Positions 44,994 to 54,974 of a DNA stretch of 64,000 nt are shown here, piece after piece. The DNA lies in assembly GCA_026225945.1 (NCBI GenBank), contig JAMJFZ010003624.1, positions 8,767,501 to 8,831,500 of the forward strand, written 5' to 3'. Source of the DNA: Cricetomys ansorgei. Lineage: Eukaryota > Chordata > Mammalia > Rodentia > Nesomyidae. A program made the translations under genes and the position numbers. Under the pieces are notes generated by a model, which was given only the letters and a program-made list of their open reading frames with translations, searched no databases and was not told where the DNA came from. Numbering within the stretch: the stretch's first letter is position 1; every line of letters begins with the position of its first letter.

Positions 44994-46506
44994 GCCATTT
45001 AATAACTCTGCAGGGTCAGATAACAGGGCAGAATCATAGCAAACAAGTCATAAAATCATAATGCAGTTCTGAAGTACAAGGGCTTGCTTTACTCGATGGA
45101 TCTTGATGAACAAGTCTATAATAAGCATATAATATATATATATGTGTGTATATCTACATATTTTATATATGTGTGTATATAATAAGCATATATATCACAT
45201 TTACATTTTAGCCATCATAATGTACAGTTCACTAGTGTTAAGTATATTTAACAAACGATAAAAGAAGAAAACTTGATTGTACTATGTTTACCTTAACGAG
45301 CGATAGATTGTTCGTTGAATTCCAAGTCAGACGACCCAACCTCTAAAATGAAGCAAGAATCAGAAAATTAAAACTTCCCGTGATGAGACTTGAAGGCGGA
45401 GGAAGGGGTAACTCGGAAGCGAGAGAGATCCACATTAGCTTTTCTCATCTTGATTAAATTTATCCAAACTGAGTCATTTACAAAGGAGAGGCCTAAAACT
45501 CCAGCCGCCTAATCCATGGTACCATAAACTAAGGTAGAATGTTCTAATCCTGTGCAAACAATAAACCCAGAAAATTTGGGAGGGGGGGATACTTTTAGAA
45601 AACTTTCTTGGCATCGCCCATGCCCAGCGAGTTTGACTCAGCACGTGACCCTGTGGTTGTTCATTTTATCTAACTTTCAGTATATAGCTGGGTGGGAGGC
45701 CGGGCCATCACGAAGCCAGTCCCCGTCTTCTGGTACGTGATTGAATGGAGATTTCACACCAGGATGGTTCTTGTTTTCACTTTCGGTTTCGTGTTTAACT
45801 TTATTTCAGTACACCATGGTCTCTAAACTGTCGACTGGAATTTGCTTGGTTTTGCAAAGTCTAACTTTAGTTTGGCTTCTGAGACTAATACTTTAATCTT
45901 CAGTGTGGGCCGGCTAGTATATTCTCTTCCCGGCAAAAGCGTGTGTGGTCCTCGGTCTCCTACAGTGAGGCCGCATCCTTCGGAAGAAGATGGCTGAGAC
46001 GGGAGGAACTTTGTAGTGCTTGATTTGTAAACTGTTCCTGGGGAGTATGGGGTTTCTTTGGGTTTAGAAACAGGAAGAAAAGAATCGTAGTGCCAATGAG
46101 AGGGTACAGAGGAAGTTTCATTTCCTAAGAAATTACTGAGTCGCCTAGTGATGGTTTCCACATGGCAGCTGTAGCTGGAGAGGACTCAGGAAACAGGCCT
46201 CATGCGTTCTCCAGAGCGCCGTGTCCGCCCCCCCAGTAATGCAGGAGGAAAGTCTGGTTTAGAGCCCTCTGCACGCACACCATCTCACGCAGCTCCTGAG
46301 GGAGGCTGGTGAATTTCATTTCTCCCTCTCGACCCCCTGCACTTCCTGAGTTCTTAGTGATGAGGTTTATCCCAAAGGACTCCGGTGCTACAGTTGATTC
46401 TTCCCGTATACAACAGCCACTTTGAAATGATCAGTAGTTCTCACTACGGTGCAGACCAAACTGAAAGGAACAAAGCCACATGGGACACCAGCGCAGCTGT
46501 CCACCT
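44994..46506 (+). other. IQGAP2 intron segment
   Basis: An AT/TATATG run lies at about 45128-45192. The rest is non-repetitive and includes the IRF-type motif at 45774-45790 and a minus-strand frame of about 112 codons (46161-45823) with AATAAA just after its stop; no protein family is recognised. Confidence 0.5.
45774..45790 (-). promoter_or_regulatory. interferon-stimulated response / IRF-type motif
   Basis: The minus strand reads GAAACCGAAAGTGAAAA, three GAAANN steps in a row. It contains the canonical IRF core GAAAGTGAAA. It is intronic, about 1.1 kb before the IQGAP2 exon at 46913 and about 2.7 kb upstream of the F2RL2 start codon on that gene's strand, so it could serve either gene as an enhancer. 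Function is inference from motif alone. Confidence 0.4.
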
Positions 46507-46510
46507 AGGG

Positions 46511-46732
46511 CAGTGGTTCTCAACCTGTAGGTCATGACCCCTATGGGGGTCAAAGGACCCTTCTACAGGGGTCTCACCTAAGACCATCTGTATACCAGAT
46601 ATTTATATTACGATTCATAACAGTGGCAAAATGACAGTTATGAAGTAGCAACGAAAACAATCTTATGGTTGGGGTGGGGGCTCAACACAACACGAGGAAC
46701 TGCATTAAAGGGTCTCAGCATTAGAAGCACTG
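46511..46732. mobile_element. URR1-like nonautonomous hAT DNA transposon
   Basis: Left end CAGTGGTTCTCAACCTGTAG; interior GGGGTCTCACCTAAGACCAT and ATGAAGTAGCAACGAAAACA; the right end is eroded to TTAGAAGCACTG. Second copy of the element at 16719-16949. Confidence 0.9.
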
Positions 46733-46912
46733 TTCTAGCGGATGATGTAGATGAGGCTTCATAGCCTGCCTGTCAGCAGCTTGCGCTGCATGGTGGTGCT
46801 ACCTGGTGCTTGCTGAATAAGAACTTGGAAATAAGAAAATTACTCCCGAAGAGCCGTGTTGCTTCTGTTCCATCAGTATCCTCTGTTCTTTGATTCTATG
46901 TCATCGTTCCAG

Positions 46913-47003
46913 GATCCTGAGAGTGTTTCTCAAGTTCTCTGGCTGGATGAGATACAGCAAGCCATCGACCAGGCCAACGTGGACGAGAACAAAGCAAAGC
47001 AAT
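46913..47003 (+). CDS. IQGAP2: IQGAP2 coding exon after the 22-kb intron
   Basis: A 91-nt exon of 30 codons plus one base, after ATCGTTCCAG. It reads DPESVSQVLWLDEIQQAIDQ then ANVDENKAKQ (about residues 508-537). The donor is T|GTAAGC at 47004. A 37/38-bp minisatellite begins about 120 bp downstream in the following intron. Confidence 0.95.
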
Positions 47004-47121
47004 GTAAGCCCTCGCTGCCTTTTGCTTGTCCGACCCGCCTTGCTTTTGTGTGTGGGTACATACCTGAAGTCATTCACCTTGAATTTCTGGAAAGATCTGA
47101 GTACTTTTCAGTTTTCAGTCT

Positions 47122-48316
47122 CAGATGCATATCGAGACACACGTGTCACTGGTTGGTTACCCCAGATGCAGAGACACACGTGTCACTGGCTAGTTACCCT
47201 CAAGTGCAGAGACACATGTGTCACTGGCTAGTTACCCCAGATGCAGCGACACACGTGTCACTGGCTAGTTACCCCCAAGTGTAGAGACACACGTGTCACT
47301 GGTTAGTTACCCCCAAGTGCAGAGACACACGTGTCACTAGCTAGTTATCCCAGATGCAGAGACACACGTGTCACTGGCTAGTTACCCCCAATTGTAGAGA
47401 CACACGTGTCACTGGCTAGTTACCCCAGATGCAGAGACACATGTGTCACTAGTTACCCCAGATGCAGAGACACACGTGTCACTGGCTAGTTACCCCCAAG
47501 TGTAGAGACACACGTGTCACTAGCTAGTTACCCCAGATGCAGAGACACACGTGTCACTGGTTAGTTACCCCCAAGTGCAGAGACACACGTGTCACTGGCT
47601 AGTTACCCCAGATGCAGAGACACACGTGTCACTGGCTAGTTACCCCCAAGTGCAGAGACACACGTGTCACTGGCTAGTTACCCCAGATGCAGAGACACAC
47701 ATGTCACTGGCTAGTTACCCCAGATGCAGAGACACACATGTCACTGGCTAGTTACCCCAGATGCAGAGACACACATGTCACTGGTTAGTTACCCCCAAGT
47801 GCAGAGACACACATGTCACTGGCTAGTTACCCCAGATGCAGAGACACACGTGTCACTGGCTAGTTACCCCCAAGTGCAGAGACACATGTGTCACTGGCTA
47901 GTTACCCCAGATGCAGCGACACACGTGTCACTGGCTAGTTACCCCCAAGTGTAGAGACACACGTGTCACTGGTTAGTTACCCCCAAGTGCAGAGACACAC
48001 GTGTCACTAGCTAGTTATCCCAGATGTAGAGACACACGTGTCACTGGCTAGTTACCCCCAAGTGTAGAGACACACGTGTCACTGGCTAGTTACCCCAGAT
48101 GCAGAGACACACGTGTCACTAGTTACTCCAGATGCAGAGACACACGTGTCACTGGCTAGTTACCCCCAAGTGTAGAGACACACGTGTCACTAGCTAGTTA
48201 CCTCAGATGCAGAGACACACGTGTCACTGGCTAGTTACCCCCAAGTGCAGAGACACACGTGTCACTGGTTAGTTACCCCAGATGCAGAGACACACATGTC
48301 ACTGGCTAGTTGCCCC
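47122..48316. repeat. 37/38-bp-unit minisatellite, about 1.2 kb
   Basis: About 31 tandem units built from AGAGACACACGTGTCACTGG plus CTAGTTACCCC and a variable joint (CAGATGC or CAAGTGC/CAAGTGT). Most units hold the palindrome ACACGTGT (E-box CACGTG); some have ACATGTGT or ACACATGT. Two short units (about 30 bp) lack GGCTAG. The block around 47241-47520 recurs 670 bp later (47911-48190) with the same order of variants. Repeated frames through it are artefacts. Confidence 0.97.
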
Positions 48317-48797
48317 GTTTCTAGTAATCAGGTGCTGTCTCCAACAACTTTTGACAGTGTTGCCATACAGAATCCAGATAGCAAAAATGTTTTGTAGACT
48401 CTGAAACTGTCTGTTTAGATCTAATCCTGTTTTCTTTTTTTCCTCTTGATCCATAGTAAACTCTTTGCAACTAATGTCTGCTTTCTTTTTTACGTTACCA
48501 GTTATTAGTAGAAGCTTTTTTTTTTTTTCAGAGAAACAGACCTCAGAAGGCAGCGGGAGAGGAGGTGGAGAGTAGGGAAATTGCAAGGTCAGACTTGCAG
48601 GGACTGGTGTCGGCGCATAATCACCGAGGGCAGATGGGTGTGGCTGCTTCTGATAGCAGACTCTGAAATAGTCTGAGCAGAGGCGGATGGAGTTGGCCAG
48701 TTGTTTGTGATCTTCCTATATGTGAAGTTGACTGGTCATTATTAGATTCTCTTGAGCTGTATAGATGGGAGAATTCTGGGTCACGTCAAAAGAAATT

Positions 48798-48985
48798 AAG
48801 CCAATGAGATGGCTCACTGGGTAGAGGTGCTTGCAGCCAAGTGTGATAACCTAAGTTTGATTCCTGGAAGCCATGTGGTAAAAAGCTGACCCCCATCAGC
48901 TGTCCTCTGTTCTCCGTGTGTGTGCATGCATGCGTGTGCACAATCACACACTAAATAAATAAATAAATGAAAGAAAGAAATTTAA
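48798..48985 (+). mobile_element. B2/B4-type SINE
   Basis: AGCCAATGAGATGGCTCACT head, TTTGATTCCTGGAAGCCATG, a TG/CA-rich part and a TAAATAAATAAATAAATGAA tail followed by GA repeats. Confidence 0.85.
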
Positions 48986-51859
48986 GAGAGAGAGAACTAA
49001 CTTGAATCATGAAAACAGCCCAGGCATCTGAATTCCCATACTGGAGTCTGTTCACAAACTCACAGCTCTTTTGAATGAAGAACAGGCTGAGTCTCCTTGA
49101 GGCAGGATGTCATTTCACTGCTTAGTATTGTTACTCTGTTTCCAGAAGGACCCATGGCATTCTGTGAGGTGACTGCTGGGACTGGGGGTGGGCGAAAGAC
49201 GTGAGCAGATTTTTTTTCAGTGATACTGGCTCTGAATGAACTCTAATCCCAGAAGACCCAAAGAATGTCCCCATGTCCTCCCTAGAGCAGGGGCTTTTGA
49301 AAATCAGGTGACCATTGGGGTTTCACCTATAGTCCCCTTCCCAGGGGACCTGCGATCTGCTTTTAATACAACCTATGGTTGCTTGCCCAGTTCTGGAATG
49401 TCATCAGCAGGATTCCTACATCGGTTCAAATGATCAAAATTTTTATTTTGATTTATGCCTCTATTATAAAAGAAAAATCTGAAATAGCTCCTAGGTTGAT
49501 ATAGTAACCTTCCTAACATGAATTGCTAAGCATGTCATTTAGCTACCCACCACTCCCTGGCATGACTAGAACCTGTCTGTGAATTCCTGTCGGCCATAGA
49601 GCGCTGTTGGAGCAGCTTAGTCTTCCTCCCCAGGTGTAGGGAATCTGTAAGGAACACCTCGGCCCCGTTTCCTTAGCTTCGGGGGGAGGGAGGGATGTGT
49701 GTATTTCTCTGACCTAAATGTTTATGCCCTTAGGAACTTTAAAATGGTTCCTTCCTAAGACTCCACATTACATGCTTAAAAGAAAAAATACATTTGAGAG
49801 GGATGTGTACGAGTTTTTAATTTGCATATACACTAAAGATAGCCATGGTCTGCCACGGCACTTTGAAGCAGTGATATTGTAATGTAGACTGTAATGTAAT
49901 TTTAGACTCAGCCTAAAATGCTCCCTTCCTAGAGACCCGCTAATCTAGAAGTTACTTTCGTGATTGTTTTCCTTGCATGTGGCCTATGGATGTTGGGTCT
50001 GTTTCTTGCGTGGACATGCGTGGTCCCTTGACTTCTCAGCTCATACGGTTTTGTGTTCTCTGCTGTCCATCTGAACTCTTCTGTCCCCTCTGAGTCCTGT
50101 CCCATGCTACAAGAGTTGTAATTCTTCCTATAGTATGTAACAATAAAATGAGGGGGGGTTTGTACAGTTAAGGCTACTTACAATCAGACATTACTGTGAG
50201 AACTTTCTGATGTCACTAGGAATTTCATATTACTTTGTAAAACAGTCTTCCTCTTTTGCATGGAAAGCAACTCTCCTCACGGGTCTGAAGTGTCCCAGAT
50301 GATCTAACAAAAGCCATTAGCCCATATGTCACTTTAGGCCAGACTAAACAAGAGAGAGGGACTAAATACCTAAGTGTTTATTTTCACTGGAGTATATTGT
50401 TTCTCTCAATATCCGAGTCCTAGTGCCGTATTTCTCAGCCTTCACTGTACCCTAAGAAGAAAATAATTTCTCCCTAACCTTTCTTATCCTGATATTATGA
50501 TAGCACAGACATGTTGTATACCTGTTTGTGTACCATATGTAGACACATGGTTTGTACGTTAAAGAACCAGCGATTGCTGTACCACTGTCTATCCTTCAGT
50601 GAGTACCATCTCTTAAAGAGAGCCCACTAGTGTGTGGCTTAAGATCTAAAGCAATCCTTTTTTTTTTTTTTAAATCTCCTAAGGGGTTTTATGGGAGATT
50701 TCTTAATATATTTTTCAGCAGAAAATGTACTTGACCTTTTGCAGGTCAATTATCTGACATCTTCTCTTATCTACGAATCAGCCACAGGCCACAGAGTAAG
50801 CACCAATCTCTCAGAATAGATGTTACACCCTGGGCATTGGACCTGCTCTGCCTCCCTTATGGGGGACCCTGTGACGGACACTCGAGCCTGCCTGTGTTCC
50901 CCATAGGCATAATTCTAATGTCAATGGCTCTTTCCAGCCACAAACTCCAAGAGTCTGGCCGCAGCAGGCTGGCAAACAGATGTTAATAGGAAGTGATTCT
51001 TAAAAGCCAGAGAACCCAGAGGACGTGTAGTGATAAAGCAAATAAGCCCAAAAACTCTGTGTCCTCCAAAGTAGCACACACTTTGCTCAGTATGACGCAA
51101 CGAGCCTTAAGCACCTACTGTGTGTTACAGACGGTGAGTAAAAGGAGGAACAGTAAGTCTTCACCTGTTTGTTGGGGTTTTTCAGGGGTGCGTTTTAGAT
51201 CTTCATGGGAAACAGTTCCAGCTGGTACTGGAAATCCACCTGTGTGCCAGCCCTTTGCTCATCCCTGTTCAATTGCAAGAAGCATTTCTGTATTCAAGAG
51301 CTTTGTGCCTTCCTCACGCGTCTCTTAAGGAAAACTAGTTCAATGCAACCCTCGCATGTAGTTCACGCAGGAAATTCCTCTTCTTCACTTGTTCCTCCTG
51401 TTCCCCGGAGACCACAGACATCTCAAATGTCAGCTCTTCATCCTGAAGAGCTTTCCTAGGGAAGAGGAAGTGGTGGATGATGAGGTTACACTGTTAACCT
51501 CGATTAGACGAGAGCTGAGGCTCGCTGCTCTCTGTGCCTGTCACTCAGCAGTTAGTGGAGTTTGTGAGCATCTCTGGATTCACAGGGCTTCGACTCTAGT
51601 CGAACCAAGGTCAACGACACGTTTCCTGATCCCTCAGCTGTATCTATGCGTATTGTTACCCATAATACTAGGCACATAGAAGCATAATTTGATGACAACC
51701 ATGCATTCTGTTCTAGTTTCATTCTGACTGAAAGCAACTTGAGGGAGGAAAGAGCCTATTCGGCTAATATAGCCAGGTCACACGCCATCATTGACAAGAG
51801 TCGGGGCAAGAACCCCAAGGCAGGAACCAGGGAGGATCTCTGCTTGCTGTCTCACTCTC

Positions 51860-52085
51860 TGGCTCCTGTTTAATTAGATTTCTCACACAACCCAGAACTA
51901 CCTGCCTAGGGGTGGTGCCAATCACAGCGTGCTGGTTCCTTCATCATCAATTAATAATCAAGACAATCTCCCGAGAGTTGCCCACAGGCCAATCTGAACC
52001 TGGCAATTCCTCAATTAAGGCGTCTCCTCTCCAAGGACTCTAGGCTGTGTCAAGTTGACAAGGCTAACTAGGACAATCACTTACC
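51860..52085. mobile_element. rodent interspersed repeat, 3' part
   Basis: GGTGGTGCCAATCACAGCGT, CTCTAGGCTGTGTCAAGTTG and ACAAGGCTAACTAGGACAAT form the end of the same abundant repeat family seen at 8770-9130. Confidence 0.6.
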
Positions 52086-52910
52086 ACTTGCTAGATTTCG
52101 ACTTATGGACAAGGGGGAAAATCCATCCCTCTCTTCTTTTCATCTAGATCTTTTTAAATATAGAGCATATTTTAACTTGGTTTCTCCCTTGTCTGCCTAC
52201 ATTTCTAACGGTGTATTTATGGGTTACACAAACAATGTCATTGGTTAGGCCAGGGCTTTCTTTCCTAGAACTAAAGTGGATAATTATAAAGAATTCAGGT
52301 AACCAAGGGTTCAATATGATTTTATTTATGAGGCAAGGCAGAAAGTTTAAAGGTTTAGGTTGAACCAGAATAAAGTTTCTGGACTCCATTACCCGTCTCT
52401 ACTCACCGAGCCCTTCTGGACATTTCCTGAGGTTGCTTATGGCAACCTTGTCAGCAAAGCCCAGTATAGTACAAGAGAATGTAAGAATTCTCATAGCCGA
52501 ATCAGCACTTTGCTTTCTCTAAAATAGCTGTTTTCATAAAGCGCGTTCTCAAATGTAAGTTGTGGATCAGGGCCGTGTGTCTCCCGTTGGTGAGCATTCC
52601 TCGTCAGTCTTCCACACCGAGCTCACAGGGTGGAGCCCCCTGCCGTGCTCATTCCATAGATTACATTACAGCAAGCACCACCCAGTTACCCTCACACCAC
52701 AGAAGCCTAGCCAGAGAATGTTAGAGATTTACATCCCAAACTGATAGGCGGGTCAGTGATCGGCCAGGCGTATATGGTCAGACTATCAGAAAGAGCGAAA
52801 GTTTAACACCAAAATACCAATGCATTCCTAGAAGGTTGAATTATGTATTTATATACCTTCTGTAACTAAAAGGTAAGGATTAACAGAAATGTTTTATCCT
52901 CGTTCCCCAG

Positions 52911-53078
52911 GGGTCACACTGGTCGTTGATGTCAATGAGTGTTTGGATAGAAAGCAATCGGACGATATCTTGGCTGTCCTGAAGTCTTCTACTAGTAATG
53001 TCCACAACATAATCCCAGAATGTGCCAACAGATACTATGACACCCTTGTGAAGGCCAAAGAATCCAAGACTGACAAAG
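52911..53078 (+). CDS. IQGAP2: IQGAP2 coding exon (last helical repeat before WW)
   Basis: A 168-nt exon: two bases complete a Trp codon, then 55 codons and one base. It reads VTLVVDVNECLDRKQSDDIL, KSSTSNVHNIIPECANRYYD and ends KESKTDK (about residues 538-593). The acceptor is TCGTTCCCCAG; the donor is AAAG|GTGAGC at 53079. It is another copy of the N-x-C/A...YYD-x-L helical repeat. Confidence 0.96.
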
Positions 53079-54831
53079 GTGAGCATCTCCGTAACACGCC
53101 AAGATGGTGGTTTCTATGGCATTGTGATTTCCCAATTTTGAGACACATCGATGTTTCTGAAACTTTTAGTGTCTGTGGCAAAGGGAGTGTTTTTAGATTC
53201 CTTTTTAAACCTGCAGTTCTCTCAGCGGTGATTCCTACACGGGAACCTTACAGAACTGAGAAAGCATAAGCAGATCTTTATACTAGCAACTGCTATCAGG
53301 TAGCCCTTTTTCAGAGACAAAGGATACATGGTTACACAGTGTTAACCAAGGGCTCCGAAGCAGGAACAGGTAAGTAAACCGTACGGATCTGTGTTCTGGA
53401 GTATCAGCAGCCACAGAGAGGCGAAGAAGATGCATGCTACAACGTGGATAAACTTAAAAACAGTATGCTCAGGAAAAGGAGACAGATGAAGACAGTAGGG
53501 CCTGGCAAGACAGCTCAGTGGGAAAAGCACAGGCTGTACTCCGACCTCCACACATACACCTCTGCCTCCACACATACACCGTGGCACAGATGTGCTGGCA
53601 CATGCACGTGCACGCGCACATATGCACACACATACACACACACACACACAAAATAGAAGACCAACAACAGATGAACAGCTGTCCAGCTGCCCATTTAAAG
53701 AGAAAGCTGTTGCTTTTTTTTTTTTAACACTGGCGAATAGAACACTTGAGTATTTAAAAACCAAAAAGAATCAGCACATATTTATATGACCTGGTTATTC
53801 TAGTCAATTATTTTAACATATTTAAATATTTTGTGAAGACAGCCACTCAAACTTTGATTTAGCTGGGAAGACAGTACGTCTTAGCGGTCTCTTCGCAGCA
53901 GTTGAATTAGCCTAGTCAGAACTTTTCAGTGGTTAAGTTAGTTCTTAGGTCTCTGGTTTGGAGCAGAATCCATGGCTAGTTAACAAAAAAAAGATGTCTA
54001 AATATACTCTAATGCGCAGCCTGTAGATTCTTGACCATATTCTTCTCAACAAACTTGAGCTATGGCTGCCATAGACTTCTGCGGCCTGTCCCCCCTGACC
54101 TAAGCCAGGGGCTTTTAGCAATTTGTTTTTCTTTTTGTGTGGTTAGGGAGAGCATCTGGAGTCAAATCAGGAATTTTCTTTTTCTCTGCTTTCATTGACC
54201 TTTGTGCTGCACAGTTTTCATTTTGTTATCTGCATGAATTTATCTCCCGAAGTGACTCGTCTCCACCTTAAATATAGGTCATGGTCCTTGTAAATCAGTT
54301 CTTGTCAGAGAAAGTTCCGGACAGCTTTATTAGCAAATGAAACCCTGCTTGTGTCGGTGTCTACATGTGACACGTGGCATGTTAACTACATGGAACATGC
54401 CTTGCTTGTTCACTTTTGCTCTTCTTTGGCCATTTTGGACTCAGGTTACACCCTTGAAAGAATCGGAGTCCAGAGTCAGTATTAGATATTTTTCTCCCCA
54501 CCACCACCTTTTTTTTTTTTTAAGCTTAGTAAGGAACTACCATTTAGTCCTCGAAATTCATTCTATTTTGCTCTGTCATTCCTAGTGACTGTCACATAGA
54601 CCAACTGAATGCTTCGTGAAAGATGTTTTTAGCTGGATTATTGTGTATGCTGGAAACTCCATCTGATCTATCAGAGTTGACTTACCAAACCTTGTTATCT
54701 ATCACCACCCGCACCACCCCCCATTCCCTTTTAATCAAAGACCTAATAACTAGTGTGTTACTGAGCTTCTCAGTAGGAAAGTGTAAGAACTCTGTTCCTA
54801 TGTAGATGTTAACAAGCTCTCTTTTCTTCAG
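53079..54831 (+). other. IQGAP2 intron
   Basis: Only the SINE at 53500-53652 is recognised. The frame of the upstream exon stays open about 190 bp past its donor, by chance. Confidence 0.6.
53500..53652 (+). mobile_element. B4-type SINE with (CA)n tail
   Basis: GGCAAGACAGCTCAGTGGGA head, a short internal duplication (CTCCACACATACACC twice) and a CA-rich end. Confidence 0.75.
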
Positions 54832-54974
54832 TGTCTAGTGAAGGTTCATGGGTCAAACTCAATCTGCAGCAGAAATATAACTACTACTACAACACAGATT
54901 CCAAAGAAGGTTCTTGGATCCCACCTGAATCATGCTTGCCTAAAGAATCATGGCTCACAGGAGAAGAAATTGAG
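54832..54974 (+). CDS. IQGAP2: IQGAP2 coding exon (WW domain)
   Basis: A 143-nt exon: two bases complete a Val codon, then 47 codons. It contains a whole WW domain: GSWVKLNL, then YNYYYNTDSKEGSWIPPES. Both marker tryptophans, the Tyr block and the Pro after the second Trp are present. The tail is SWLTGEEIE (about residues 594-641). In IQGAP1 the WW domain has been reported to contact ERK-type kinases and proline-rich partners. The acceptor is CTTTTCTTCAG and the donor GAG|GTAAGA at 54975. Confidence 0.97.

Larger units (their letters stand above)
48317..52910 (+). other. IQGAP2 intron
   Basis: Besides the SINE at 48798 and the repeat at 51860, long stretches (49000-51850 and 52090-52910) show no gene or repeat that I recognise. 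Confidence 0.55.

Noticed and set aside
47122..48316. CRISPR-like or coding tandem repeat (frames reading HVSLASYPQVQR-type repeats)
   Set aside because: Contiguous 37/38-bp minisatellite; the mixed unit lengths shift the frame and no splice-supported continuation exists.
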